A DNA stretch of 64,000 nucleotides from positions 36,325 through 100,324 of the forward strand of contig JAFKEE010000051.1 of the NCBI GenBank assembly GCA_017307505.1. The letters run 5' to 3'. Made by a program: the position numbers and the translations under genes. The stretch is from Acidobacteriota bacterium. GTDB taxonomy: Bacteria > Acidobacteriota > Terriglobia > Bryobacterales > Bryobacteraceae. A model generated the notes under the pieces. That model was not told where the DNA came from and ran no database searches. It worked only from the letters and a program-made list of their open reading frames with translations. This document shows positions 18,893 through 28,207 of the stretch, one piece after another; the first letter of the stretch is position 1; every line of letters starts with the position of its first letter.

Positions 18893-21166
18893 CTAATGAA
18901 CGCGTTCGATGTCGCGCACGCCGGAGACGCGGCGCATGGCGGAGACGATGCGTTCGAGCTGTTTCTTGTCGCGCACTTCCACTGTCATTTCGACGATGGC
19001 CGAATCGAACTGCTTTTCGTCTGCGTGCGCTTCGACGCTGCGGATGTTGACATCCTCGTCGAACAGGATCTGGGTGAGCTGGTTGAGCATGCCGGCCCGG
19101 TCATCGGTATGCACGACCAGGCGGACGTGGAACGATTCGCTGGCGCCGCGCGCCCATTCGACCTCGATGCGGCGCTCGGCCTCGTACATCAGGTTCTGGA
19201 CGTTCGGGCAGTTCTTGGAATGGACCGCGACGCCCTTGCCGCGGGTGATGTAGCCGACGATGGGCTCGCCCCGGATGGGATTGCAGCACTTGGCGCGATA
19301 GGTGAGCAGATCGTCGATGCCCTTGACCTGGATGACATAGTCCTTGGCGGCGCCGGACTTATCCTTCTCCTGAGCGGGCGTCGGCAGCGGCGCCGGCGTG
19401 ACAGGCGTCTCCGGCTCGACGACGTCGGGCGCCAGCTTGGCCAGTACCTGGCGGGCGGAGAACTTGCCCCAGCCGAGGGCCGCCTGGAGATCCTCAATCT
19501 TGCTGTAGCCATAGTCACCGGCCACGGATTCCATCTGAGCGCGGGTGACCCGGCTCATGGCCACGCCGAGGCGGCGGGCTTCCCGTTCCAGCAGTTTCTG
19601 GCCTAGTTCGACGGCCTTTTCGCGCTCCGTCGCATTGATGACGTGGCGGATCTTATTGCGGGCGCGGGCAGTCTTGACGAAGGTCAGCCAGTCGCGGCTG
19701 GGCTGGCCTCCATTCTGGGTCAGGACCTCGACGACATCGCCGTTGCGCAGCGGATGCTTGAGCGGCACCATGCGTCCGTTGACCTTGGCGCCGATGCAGG
19801 TGTGGCCGACGTCGGTGTGGATGGCGTAGGCGAAGTCGACGGAGGTGGCGTCCCGCGGCAGGACGACGACGCGCCCTTTGGGCGTGAAGCAGTAGACCTC
19901 TTCCGGATACAGGTCCACCTTGAGGTTGGACATGAAGTCGGAGGGATCACCCATCTCGCGCTGCCACTCGACGAGCTGCCGGAGCCAGGCGATGCGCTGA
20001 TCATCGTCGCCGGGTCCCTTCTTGCCTTCCTTGTACTTCCAGTGAGCCGCGATGCCTTCCTCGGCAAGGCGATGCATCTCCTCGGTGCGGATCTGCACCT
20101 CGAAGACGACGCCGTTGGGGCCCATGACCGAGGTGTGGAGGGACTGGTAGAGGTTGGGACGGGGGATGGCGATGAAGTCTTTGATGCGGCCCGGGATGGG
20201 GTGCCATTCGTTGTGAATGACGCCCAGGGCGGCATAGCAGTTCTTCACGGAGTCGGTGATGATGCGGATGCCTAGCAGGTCGTAGACCTGATCGATGGGG
20301 ATGCGCTGCTTGCGGAGCTTCTGGTAGACCGACCAGGGCCGTTTGACGCGCCCCTGGACGCGAACGGGGATGGCCTCCGCCCCCAGCTTGTTCTGGATGG
20401 TGGTGCGGATCTCATCGAGCACCTCCTCGTTCGCGAGGCGGCGGGTCTCGATGGCTTCGCGGACTTCCTGGTAGGCCTCGGGGTCGAGGTAGCGGAAGCC
20501 GAGGTCTTCCAGTTCGGCGCGCAGTTTGCCCATGCCGAGGCGGTGGGCGATGGGGGCGTAGAGTTCGATCGTTTCGGCGGCGATGCGTTCCTGGCGGTCG
20601 CGGGAGATGGAATCCAGCGTACGCAGGTTGTGCATGCGGTCAGCCAGCTTCACGATGATGACGCGGATGTCTTCCACCATGGCGAGGAGCATCTTGCGAA
20701 CGCTCTCGGCCTGGCGGACTTCGCGATTGTGAAGATTGATTTTGCTGAGCTTGGTGACGCCGTTGACGCAGCGGGCCACATCCTCGCCGAAGGTCTTGCG
20801 GATCTCTTCGGAGGTTGCCTGTGTGTCTTCCAGGGTATCGTGGAGCAGGCCGGTCTCAAGGCAGACGAGGTCCATCTGCATGTCGGCCAGGATCTGGGCG
20901 ACGGCGACCGGGTGGAACATGTAAGGTTCCCCGGAGTCGCGTTTCTGCGGGGCATGTTTCTCGCAGGCAAACTCGAAGGCTTTGCGCAGAGGGGTGAGGT
21001 CGTCATTGGGGCGGCGTGCGCGCACGGTGGCCTCAACGTTGCGGTAAGCAGCCTCCAGGGCAGGCGTAACTCCAGGCAAGTTGGGGGTTTCCGGGGGGAC
21101 GGGTGCCGCGGGTTCGAGGCGAGTCGGGGAAGAGTCCATCTTCACGGCCAATTGCGACGGCGTCAT
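18893..21166 (-). CDS. bifunctional (p)ppGpp synthetase/hydrolase (Rel/SpoT homologue)
   Basis: Full-length 757-residue RSH enzyme that makes and degrades the stringent-response alarmone. The HD hydrolase domain shows YMFHPVAVAQIL and LLHDTLEDTQ (His-Asp near 105) and DRMHNLRTL. The synthetase domain has RIKDFIAIPRPNLYQSLHT (near 325) and FEVQIRTEEMHRLAEEG. The RxKD form of that loop is the one found in bifunctional enzymes rather than RelA. A TGS domain (near 430-490) and a C-terminal ACT domain (VHTDDRAGMLNQLTQIL, near 680) follow. The start is either the ATG at 21166 or one nine codons later. A strong hairpin lies 25 bases upstream. Confidence 0.96.
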   Translation of the reverse strand: MTPSQLAVKMDSSPTRLEPAAPVPPETPNLPGVTPALEAAYRNVEATVRARRPNDDLTPLRKAFEFACEKHAPQKRDSGEPYMFHPVAVAQILADMQMDLVCLETGLLHDTLEDTQATSEEIRKTFGEDVARCVNGVTKLSKINLHNREVRQAESVRKMLLAMVEDIRVIIVKLADRMHNLRTLDSISRDRQERIAAETIELYAPIAHRLGMGKLRAELEDLGFRYLDPEAYQEVREAIETRRLANEEVLDEIRTTIQNKLGAEAIPVRVQGRVKRPWSVYQKLRKQRIPIDQVYDLLGIRIITDSVKNCYAALGVIHNEWHPIPGRIKDFIAIPRPNLYQSLHTSVMGPNGVVFEVQIRTEEMHRLAEEGIAAHWKYKEGKKGPGDDDQRIAWLRQLVEWQREMGDPSDFMSNLKVDLYPEEVYCFTPKGRVVVLPRDATSVDFAYAIHTDVGHTCIGAKVNGRMVPLKHPLRNGDVVEVLTQNGGQPSRDWLTFVKTARARNKIRHVINATEREKAVELGQKLLEREARRLGVAMSRVTRAQMESVAGDYGYSKIEDLQAALGWGKFSARQVLAKLAPDVVEPETPVTPAPLPTPAQEKDKSGAAKDYVIQVKGIDDLLTYRAKCCNPIRGEPIVGYITRGKGVAVHSKNCPNVQNLMYEAERRIEVEWARGASESFHVRLVVHTDDRAGMLNQLTQILFDEDVNIRSVEAHADEKQFDSAIVEMTVEVRDKKQLERIVSAMRRVSGVRDIERVH

Positions 21167-21190
21167 GGCCGCTGCGCCAATAGATGCAGA

Positions 21191-21229
21191 AAGAGCGAGG
21201 GCATCCCGAAATGAGATGCCCTCGCTCTT
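21191..21229 (-). terminator. perfect 15-bp hairpin between the TPR gene and the RSH gene
   Basis: AAGAGCGAGGGCATC (minus strand) pairs perfectly with GATGCCCTCGCTCTT around a nine-base loop. Transcription of the tonB-exb-TPR block runs into it 37 bases after the TPR stop codon, and TTTCT follows. It is probably the terminator of that block. It lies only 25 bases before the RSH start, so it could also act as an attenuator or hold the RSH promoter. Confidence 0.7.
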
Positions 21230-21265
21230 ATTCTAACGGATCTGACAACCGGCAGGGCAAAGCGC

Positions 21266-22120
21266 TTACTTAGCGGGCGCTTCTTCCGCCGTGATGCCCT
21301 GGGTCTTCGGAGCGCGCTCGGCCTTGATCTTGCGCGTTTCGAGGGCCTGGGCCATGAACTTATCGGCGATCTCGGTTTCCTCTTTGTAGGCTGCGTCGGT
21401 TTCGGCGATGTCGGCGCGTTCGCGGTGCAGCAGATTGAGATAAGCCATCGCGTCGTCGTATTCCTTGTCGATGCTCAGGGCCTTCTCCAGGTTCTGGATG
21501 CCTTCAGCAACGACGGCGGAATACTTCTCGGACAGTTCGGCCTTCACCTTCTTGTCCTTGATTGGACCAGGGGCTTCCGGCTTCATGCCCAGTTTGTTGC
21601 GAGCGCTCATCCAGGCCGGGTAGAACTTGGCCCAGGCGATGACGCCGAGGGAGTAGAAGGCTTCCTTCTCGTTGGGGTCGACTGAAGCGAGTTTCTTATA
21701 CCACTCAGCGGCCTTGTCGAGACGAACCAGCTTCTCTTCGGGGGTCGGAGCGCCGGTGACCTGTTGGTAAGCCAGGGAAGCCAGGGACTTCAGCGCGGTA
21801 GTGTCGCCCGGGTTGGCGCGCAGCACCTCAAGGAAGTTGTCGTTGGCATTCTTGGCGAACGCGATATTTTCAGGGGATTCAGCACCGGGGATGTACTGGC
21901 TCATGTAGGCCGTGGCCAGGTACAGACGAGCGGTGGGGTAGGTAGGATCCAGTTCAATGGCCTGCTTGAAGAACTCGACAGCATCTGCATACTTGGCGTT
22001 CTTGAAGGCCTGAACACCTTTATTCAGATTGTCGCGAGCCTGCAGCTTTTTACAGCCAGAGGACATGCCGGCGAGCAGGAGTGTCGCCGCGGTAAGGATA
22101 ATAAGCGCTTTGCGATTCAT
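21266..22120 (-). CDS. TPR-repeat lipoprotein
   Basis: A 284-residue lipoprotein. The signal ends in GMSSGC with the Cys as lipidation site. Tetratricopeptide repeats follow, for example NLNKGVQAFKNAKYADAVEF with FKQAIELDPTYPTARLYLA, and NLEKALSIDKEYDDAMAYL. It is the last gene of the tonB-exbB-exbD-exbD set. It probably scaffolds the complex or a client in the periplasm; this is inference from position. Confidence 0.82.
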   Translation of the reverse strand: MNRKALIILTAATLLLAGMSSGCKKLQARDNLNKGVQAFKNAKYADAVEFFKQAIELDPTYPTARLYLATAYMSQYIPGAESPENIAFAKNANDNFLEVLRANPGDTTALKSLASLAYQQVTGAPTPEEKLVRLDKAAEWYKKLASVDPNEKEAFYSLGVIAWAKFYPAWMSARNKLGMKPEAPGPIKDKKVKAELSEKYSAVVAEGIQNLEKALSIDKEYDDAMAYLNLLHRERADIAETDAAYKEETEIADKFMAQALETRKIKAERAPKTQGITAEEAPAK

Positions 22121-22137
22121 CAGCGTACCACCTCAGG

Positions 22138-22563
22138 CTATTCGCCGGCCTCCATCTTGGCGGTCATCAGGCCGACCTTGTCCATCTGCGCGCCTTTGGC
22201 GATGTCGATCGCTTTGGCAACATACTGGAACTCAAGATCGGGGTCCGCCTTGACGAAGCAGATACGTTCCGCGCGCGTTTTGAAAACATCGAGCAGACGT
22301 TCCGCCAGTCGTTCTTCGGAGATCGGTTCAGTGTTCAGCATCATGGAACGATCCTTGTTGATGATGATGACCACGGTACGATCCACCTGGGGAGGAGGTG
22401 CGTTCGGCGGCGGCGGCTGCGGGATCGTGGCCTCCAGACCTTTGGGGGTGAGGGGCGTGATGACCATGAAAATAATGAGAAGAACGAGGAGAACGTCGAT
22501 CAGCGGAGTCATGTTGATTTCTGACTTCGGTCCGCCGCCGTCTCCGCCAACTGCCATGCCCAT
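22138..22563 (-). CDS. ExbD/TolR-type biopolymer transport protein (second copy)
   Basis: A 141-residue stator component. It has one N-terminal membrane helix with the proton-carrying Asp in INMTPLIDVLLVLLIIFMV. The periplasmic domain ends in LEFQYVAKAIDIAKGAQMDKVGLMT. Together with ExbB it converts the proton gradient into force on TonB. Two different ExbD genes in tandem (this one and the one at 22654) are common in Acidobacteria and Bacteroidetes. This copy has a Pro-rich neck (IPQPPPPNAPPPQ). Confidence 0.92.
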   Translation of the reverse strand: MGMAVGGDGGGPKSEINMTPLIDVLLVLLIIFMVITPLTPKGLEATIPQPPPPNAPPPQVDRTVVIIINKDRSMMLNTEPISEERLAERLLDVFKTRAERICFVKADPDLEFQYVAKAIDIAKGAQMDKVGLMTAKMEAGE

Positions 22564-22653
22564 AGGAAATCTCCTTTAAACCTGTTCGAGTCGCGCCGCC
22601 AAACCTTTCAGTCAGGTAGCGCCTGGGCCGGCCCCGGGGGCGGCCCGACTAAA

Positions 22654-23124
22654 TTACTTTGCTTCAGTAGCAGCCGGCTCGCCGGCGCCAGCTTTCCTGG
22701 CCTTGGCATCCAGATCAGTGAGCAGACCGATGTTGTCGACGCCTGCGGCGCGCAGGTTATCAACGACATCCACAACCTTTTCGTAACGAGCCCGTGAATC
22801 GGCCTTCACGTAGCAGGTCTTGTCGAGGCGCGTGGAGAGGAGGTCTTTCACTTTTCCAGGAAGGTCGGCCGGATTGACCTGGCTGGATCCGAGCCAAGCC
22901 CGGCCATCGCGAGTCACGGCCACCAAGACAGCGTCTTCCTTATCGGCATTCTGCATCGCAATCGGGTTCATCGTCTTGGCAAGGTCCACGCTAACGCCCT
23001 TGGAGAGCATCGGCGTGATGACCATGAAGATGATGAGCAGTACGAGCATCACGTCGACCATGGGGGTCACGTTGATGTCTGCGATGGTTGCGCCCGCCGC
23101 CTGTTTCTTCTTCTTGTCTGACAT
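22654..23124 (-). CDS. ExbD/TolR-type biopolymer transport protein (first copy)
   Basis: A 156-residue stator component in the middle of the exb operon. The membrane helix carries the essential Asp in DINVTPMVDVMLVLLIIFMV. The periplasmic part ends with KVVDVVDNLRAAGVDNIGLLT, followed by an Ala/Lys-rich tail. It differs from the downstream copy in neck and tail, so the stator could contain both. Confidence 0.92.
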   Translation of the reverse strand: MSDKKKKQAAGATIADINVTPMVDVMLVLLIIFMVITPMLSKGVSVDLAKTMNPIAMQNADKEDAVLVAVTRDGRAWLGSSQVNPADLPGKVKDLLSTRLDKTCYVKADSRARYEKVVDVVDNLRAAGVDNIGLLTDLDAKARKAGAGEPAATEAK

Positions 23125-23243
23125 TCGGGTTCTCCTTATCCCGGCAGAAGTAACTCCGCGCTGCCCGGGGACCCCAGACCGGAGTCCCCGGCAACGGCGA
23201 AATCAACTCGCCGGACTCGCTTACAGTGCCTGACCTGACTAAC

Positions 23244-23975
23244 TTACTTGGTCGCAGCCTTCTGCGACTTCTTCAGGAAGTAGTCGATCAGCTCGGAGCT
23301 GGAGTTGCCCATCTCCACGTCAAACGCCTTCACGCGATTGTTGAAGTAGTTGAACATCCACACCGCAGGGATAGCCACAAAGAGGCCGATAGCGGTGGTG
23401 ACCAGGGCTTCCGAAATACCGCCGGCCACAGCGCCGAGACCGGTGGACTTTTCGGACGAAATGCCCTTGAACGCGTTGATGATGCCGACGACCGTGCCGA
23501 ACAGACCCACGAAGGGGCCGGTGGAACCGATGGTGGCCAGACCGCTGATGCCGCGCTCCATTTCGGAGTGGACAATCGCTTCGGCGCGTTCGAGGGCGCG
23601 CTTGGAGGCTTCCATCTCTTCACCGGGGATCTCCGTGCTCATCTGATGCGCGCGGAATTCCTGGAGGCCAGCCACGACAACCTTGGCCAGGTGGGACTTC
23701 TTGTAGCGATCTGCAATCTTGATGGCTTCATCGAGCTTGCCTTCGCGGAGGGCGCCAGCTACGGCCGGGGCAAACAGACGGCTCTGCTTGCGAGCGGCAT
23801 TGAAAACGATCAGGCGGTCGATCATCACGCCGATTGACCAGGCAGACATGATGAACAGAACGATGACGACGACCTTGGCCAGCCATCCCATCTGAGACCA
23901 CATCGACCGGAGGTCAAAATTGACGGCCGCCTCCTGGAGCAACAGGAACGACCATACTTGGAACTGAAGAATCAT
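23244..23975 (-). CDS. MotA/TolQ/ExbB proton-channel protein
   Basis: A 243-residue ExbB homologue with three membrane helices (one near residue 25, then SGLATIGSTGPFVGLFGTVV, then ALVTTAIGLFVAIPAVW). The second and third helices carry the family's conserved Gly/Thr pattern that lines the proton path. The cytoplasmic loop between helices one and two is long, as in ExbB. The gene follows the tonB stop by about 48 bases and precedes two ExbD genes, forming a complete energising module. Confidence 0.93.
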   Translation of the reverse strand: MILQFQVWSFLLLQEAAVNFDLRSMWSQMGWLAKVVVIVLFIMSAWSIGVMIDRLIVFNAARKQSRLFAPAVAGALREGKLDEAIKIADRYKKSHLAKVVVAGLQEFRAHQMSTEIPGEEMEASKRALERAEAIVHSEMERGISGLATIGSTGPFVGLFGTVVGIINAFKGISSEKSTGLGAVAGGISEALVTTAIGLFVAIPAVWMFNYFNNRVKAFDVEMGNSSSELIDYFLKKSQKAATK

Positions 23976-24023
23976 CTTCTTAAATCTCCTGCGAGTTGAT
24001 TTGTCTTGAACGAATGCGGACTA

Positions 24024-24779
24024 CTACTGGTTCAACGTGAAGTTGACGTCAATCTGAGTCACAACTTCCACCGGCTCGCCATTCAGCAGCGTGGGCTTGT
24101 AGCGCCACTGCTTCACGGCTTCGGTCGCCGACTGCACCAACAGCGGATGGCCCGAGACCAGAGTCAGATTCTGGATCGTTCCGTCGCGGCCGATGACAGC
24201 GGTGAAGCGGACTGTTCCGGAGATGCGCGCCTGCTTGGCCAAGGGAGGATAAGTGGGCCGAGGCTGGCTGACGAGCATGGCCTGTTGCACGTTGCCACCC
24301 ACCGAGATGCGCTTGGGGGTAACGGGCTTGGGAGCCTCCTTGACTGGAGGAGGAGGAGGAGGAGCGGCGCTGCTGATAATGCCGCCAATTACACCACCCG
24401 GGGCTCCGCCCGGGACGCCACCAGGAACACCACCGACCACTCCACCGGAGGAGGCGGCCGGAATTTCGTCTTCCTTGATCATGGCGATTTCCTTAGGCAC
24501 CTGCTTTGGAGCCATCAGGCGGGAGCCGTCGAACTGCTTCGGAACCACCTTGACCACCTTCACCACGGCTTGCTGCGGAGGGGGAGGCGGCGGAGGCGGA
24601 GGCGGAGGAGGCGGCGCCACCAGCATGGAACTCAAAGCGGTCTTGGGGAGAATTTCCGGATTGAGCAGCGGCAGGATCACTCCTCCCGTGATCAATACGA
24701 TCTGCAACGTTGTGGATACAATGACCGTCCAACCTTTGTTGGTTTTGGCCGTCCCATCCACGAAGGTCTGTTCGAACAT
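24024..24779 (-). CDS. energy transducer TonB
   Basis: A 251-residue TonB protein that drives transport through outer-membrane receptors. It has a short cytoplasmic start and a membrane helix (VIVSTTLQIVLITGGVIL). A run of about 13 prolines and a Gly/Val-rich linker follow. The C-terminal domain shows SQPRPTYPPLAKQARISG and EAVKQWRYKPTLLNGEPV. Compare the TonB-like protein at 12941, which has a large repeated cytoplasmic part that this one lacks. An AAGGAG site precedes the start. It is the first gene of the exb set, 149 bases downstream of secF. Confidence 0.92.
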   Translation of the reverse strand: MFEQTFVDGTAKTNKGWTVIVSTTLQIVLITGGVILPLLNPEILPKTALSSMLVAPPPPPPPPPPPPPQQAVVKVVKVVPKQFDGSRLMAPKQVPKEIAMIKEDEIPAASSGGVVGGVPGGVPGGAPGGVIGGIISSAAPPPPPPVKEAPKPVTPKRISVGGNVQQAMLVSQPRPTYPPLAKQARISGTVRFTAVIGRDGTIQNLTLVSGHPLLVQSATEAVKQWRYKPTLLNGEPVEVVTQIDVNFTLNQ

Positions 24780-24928
24780 TGGGCTGTTTCTCCTTGCGTC
24801 CGGCCCCCGAGACCTCAGAGACCGTTCTCACCTATTTGGACACCGAAGTTTGCTGCCGGTTCCCGGGAATTCCGGTCCCCTGTGTCTTTTTAGCTCAACT
24901 TTCTTTTCGCCCCCCGGTGTGGCGCGCC

Positions 24929-26101
24929 CTACTTGGCCGGAGCAGCCGCCGGAGCCTTCTTCCTGCGCTGGATATAGTTGTGCCAGAACACCAGGATGGG
25001 GCTCGCGACGAAGATCGACGAATAGGTACCAACGATAATACCCGCAACCAGGGCGAACGCAAAGCCATTCAATACCGGGCCGCCAAACAGGAGCAGCGAA
25101 ATAGCCGATATGAAGGTCAGGCCCGAGGTCAGAATCGTCCTGCTGAGCGTCTGGTTGATGCTCTGGTTCACGATCTCTTCACCCAGTTCCTTCCGTGAGA
25201 GCTTCAAGGTCTCGCGGATGCGATCGAACACGACGATGGTGTCGTTCATGGAGTAGCCGACCAGGGTAAGAAGGGCGGCCACCACGTTCAATGAAATCTC
25301 TTTGTTAAACAGCGAAAACAGGCCCAGTGTAATGATCACGTCGTGGAAGACCGCGATCACGGCGGCCAGGCCGTAGATGAACTCGAAACGGAAGGCCAAG
25401 TATACCAGCATGCCGCCCAGCGCGTAGAGGGTCGCCAGCACAGCCTTGCTGCGCAGTTCGGCGCCGATTTTCGGCCCCACCACTTCCGCGCCGATGATGG
25501 AGAAGGGAGAGAGGAAGCACTCCTGCTTCACCACACCCAGAATCTGAGGTGTCACGCCGGTTACACCACCCAGTTGCTCGAAGTTGCTCAGGATTCCCGA
25601 ACGGGGCGGAGTGTTCTTGAAATCCAGGATGCTCTTCGAAACTGACTGCAGTTGTTCCTCATTGAGGGCCACACCCGCGGTTTGCATGGGCCCACGCAGA
25701 CGGTCGGCCAGCGATTGCACGCTGGCGTTGTTGATGTCGAACTTGCCGCCCGACGTGCCGAAGCTCGCTTCCAGCGTCTCGGTGATGGCGCGCCGTTCCG
25801 TGTTCAGCTGAATCTCGTCCTTCAGGGGCGTCCCGATGATGACAGCGTTCTGCCCAGGAATCTCCTGCACGGAGATTTCGCCCGGGATCTTGGAAGAGAT
25901 TTCCGAACGGAGCTTGTCGACGGGAGGCGTAGAGGAGAACTTGACGGTGATGTTGGCGCCACCAGTAAAGTCGATGCCGTACTTGAGCCCACCCTTGCCA
26001 ATCCAACTGGCGAGGCCCACGACAGTCAGGACCAGCGAGGCCCCGATGAAGATTCCCTTTTTTCCAAGGAAATCGATGTTTGTGTTCTTAAATAGCTCCA
26101 T
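24929..26101 (-). CDS. secF: protein translocase subunit SecF
   Basis: The 390-residue partner of SecD. SecDF uses the proton motive force to pull exported proteins across the membrane after SecA/SecYEG. The N-terminal motif KYGIDFTGGANITVKF is the SecF D-x-x-GG element. The membrane part has VAALLTLVGYSMNDTIVVFDR with the functional Asp, and SRTILTSGLTFISAISLL. It lies 66 bases after secD. A second SecF is fused to SecD at 42914-45727. Confidence 0.96.
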   Translation of the reverse strand: MELFKNTNIDFLGKKGIFIGASLVLTVVGLASWIGKGGLKYGIDFTGGANITVKFSSTPPVDKLRSEISSKIPGEISVQEIPGQNAVIIGTPLKDEIQLNTERRAITETLEASFGTSGGKFDINNASVQSLADRLRGPMQTAGVALNEEQLQSVSKSILDFKNTPPRSGILSNFEQLGGVTGVTPQILGVVKQECFLSPFSIIGAEVVGPKIGAELRSKAVLATLYALGGMLVYLAFRFEFIYGLAAVIAVFHDVIITLGLFSLFNKEISLNVVAALLTLVGYSMNDTIVVFDRIRETLKLSRKELGEEIVNQSINQTLSRTILTSGLTFISAISLLLFGGPVLNGFAFALVAGIIVGTYSSIFVASPILVFWHNYIQRRKKAPAAAPAK

Positions 26102-26167
26102 GTACCGTACCGAACCCGGACTCCGGGGAGCTGCACCCTAAGCTGAGCTCCCCATTTTCTATCACAG

Positions 26168-27793
26168 TTATACGCCGATGCTCAACGTGGCATTCGGACC
26201 CTTGCCGGCCATCTCCATCTGGAACAGGGCGCGGGACACAAACACAGAGGTGAACACGTTGGCCACAAGCCCGATTACCAGCGTCACGGCGAAGCCGCGG
26301 ACCGCTGGAGTACCGAACATAAAGAGGAACGCGCAGCTGACCACGGTCGCGACGTGCGTATCGATGATGGTCAGGAAGGCCTTGCTGAACCCGGTATCAA
26401 TCGCCGCCAGCACGGCTTTGCCGCTGCGCATCTCCTCGCGAATACGCTCGAAGATGAGGACGTTGGAGTCGACGGCCATACCAATCAGCAGGATGACGCC
26501 GGCAATGCCGGGCAGTGTCAACACCGCCTTGAGGTAGGCCAGCGCACCGATCAGGATGATGGCGTTCAGGATCAGGGCGATCGTCGCGTTCACACCGCTC
26601 ATGTGGTAGTAGATCAGCATGATGACGATCACAATAACGAGGCCGACCAGACCGGAAATGAGACCCTGCTGAATGGAGTCGGCACCGAGCGACGGTCCCA
26701 CCGTCTGCTCCTGCAGGTAGATCACGCCCGCCGGCAGCGAACCGGCACGCAGCACGAGAGCCAGGTCACTGGCATCCTGCTGCGAGCCCGCACCGGTGAT
26801 GCGGCCCGAATCCTCAATGCGGCTCTGAATCACAGGAGCGCTGCGGACCTGGTTGTCGAGCACAATGGCGAGGCGCTGTCCGACATTCGCTTCGGTGAAC
26901 TTGCCGAAGCGGCCCTTGGCATCCTGGGCAAGAATAAACGACGTTTCCCACTTGCCGAACTCGTCCTGGGCCGGCTTGGCGTCGCGCAGGTCGCGGCCCG
27001 TGATGACAGGCGTGCGGGTGACAATGTACCAGCCTTCATTGCTCTGGTCACCAGCGTGCGGCTGCGAGCGCAGCAGCTTGGTGTTCAGCGGAAGCACGCC
27101 GCCCGTCTTGGCGAGTGCGTCCTGCTGGCGGGGGAACGGCCCATCCTTCACTTCATAAAGCTCGAGCATCGCGGCCGTCTGAAGAATCGACTTCACACGG
27201 GCCGGATCGTCCAGGCCGGGCAGAGATACCAGAATCTCTCCATCGGCGTTCGCGCCGCCACGCTCCTGCACGCTGCTCTCCGCCAGGCCCAGGCCGTTGA
27301 TGCGGCTCTCGATGGTGGTGCGCGAACGGGCCAGCGTGTCTTTCGTCAGCGCCAGCGCCTCAGTGGGCTTCATGTTCAGCCGGTAATCCGTGGAGTTGAC
27401 CGGCGTCAGCACCCAGCTGGGCATCGAATCAGACACCAGGGTGCGGAAGGCCGAGGTCTTCTCCGAAGGGATCCCTTTGATATCGATCTGGATCTTGTCG
27501 GCGTCGGCGATCGTCTTCGGCTCGTTGTGCTCCATCGAGCCGTAGTTGATGCTCTGCTTGCCGAGCTCTTCCTTCAGCCGCTCGATCTGCTGAAGTGCTT
27601 CGGCCTTGAAGGCATCCTGCACCTGCACCTGCAGGACGAGGAGTGTGCCGCCCTTCAGGTCCAGGCCCAGTCGGATATTGTTGTGCCAGTTGGCAATGAG
27701 CTCATCCTTCGACTTGGGTATTCCGATCATGCCGTATACACAGATGAGCACGACGGCCACGATCAGGACGGCTTTCCACTTAAGATTCTGCAT
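26168..27793 (-). CDS. secD: protein translocase subunit SecD
   Basis: A 541-residue SecD, full length. LGLDLKGGTLLVLQVQV is the first periplasmic signature, TVGPSLGADSIQQGLISG precedes the second membrane helix, and GMAVDSNVLIFERIREEM carries the proton-pathway Asp. Co-oriented yajC ends 22 bases before the start, so yajC-secD-secF is the classic accessory module. It aligns over its whole length with the first half of the fused SecDF at 42914, roughly half the residues being identical by eye. Confidence 0.96.
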   Translation of the reverse strand: MQNLKWKAVLIVAVVLICVYGMIGIPKSKDELIANWHNNIRLGLDLKGGTLLVLQVQVQDAFKAEALQQIERLKEELGKQSINYGSMEHNEPKTIADADKIQIDIKGIPSEKTSAFRTLVSDSMPSWVLTPVNSTDYRLNMKPTEALALTKDTLARSRTTIESRINGLGLAESSVQERGGANADGEILVSLPGLDDPARVKSILQTAAMLELYEVKDGPFPRQQDALAKTGGVLPLNTKLLRSQPHAGDQSNEGWYIVTRTPVITGRDLRDAKPAQDEFGKWETSFILAQDAKGRFGKFTEANVGQRLAIVLDNQVRSAPVIQSRIEDSGRITGAGSQQDASDLALVLRAGSLPAGVIYLQEQTVGPSLGADSIQQGLISGLVGLVIVIVIMLIYYHMSGVNATIALILNAIILIGALAYLKAVLTLPGIAGVILLIGMAVDSNVLIFERIREEMRSGKAVLAAIDTGFSKAFLTIIDTHVATVVSCAFLFMFGTPAVRGFAVTLVIGLVANVFTSVFVSRALFQMEMAGKGPNATLSIGV

Positions 27794-27815
27794 GTGTTCT
27801 AACTTTCCGCTTTGA

Positions 27816-28127
27816 TTAAGACTTCTTCTCCTGGTTCGCCAGGCTCGCTACAGACCCTCTGGCGAATTGCAGTTTCACGTTGTCGGGCTTGATGCGCAAC
27901 ACCAGGGTGTCGTCGTCGTTGATCCCGACGATTGTCCCGACCACGCCGCCGTTGGTGACCACCTGGTCGCCGGCTTTGAGTTCGGACAACATCTTTTGTT
28001 GCTGCTTCTTCTGCCGCTGCATGGGCATGAAGAGTAAGAAGTAGAAGATCCCGAATATCAGGAGGATAGGGACGAATTGCAGCAGCGAGCTAGCCGCTGC
28101 GGGCGTCTGGAGAAGGAGGAAATTCAT
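27816..28127 (-). CDS. yajC: preprotein translocase subunit YajC
   Basis: A 103-residue single-span membrane protein that associates with SecDF. The hydrophobic helix (LLQFVPILLIFGIFYFLLF) is followed by the conserved PMQRQKKQQQKM and LKAGDQVVTNGGVVGTIVGI. The ATG at 28127 follows GGAACGGA. The GTG seven codons upstream is less likely. It lies between tgt and secD, the same order as in many Gram-negative bacteria. Confidence 0.94.
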   Translation of the reverse strand: MNFLLLQTPAAASSLLQFVPILLIFGIFYFLLFMPMQRQKKQQQKMLSELKAGDQVVTNGGVVGTIVGINDDDTLVLRIKPDNVKLQFARGSVASLANQEKKS

Positions 28128-28207
28128 TTCCGTTCCGGTGTCACCCAAAAGTTTGGACTCGATGTCTGCGACGCGCGGAACCCGCCCTGCATCTATGAGG
28201 TGTGGGC

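Noticed and set aside
26354..27802. 482-codon plus-strand ORF
   Set aside because: It is antisense to secD, whose protein motifs are unambiguous.
27794..28207. Arrest-peptide-like ORF or structured leader for the split yajC-secD-secF set
   Set aside because: The gaps are 22 and 80 bases, with no small ORF carrying an export segment and no hairpin near the start codons.
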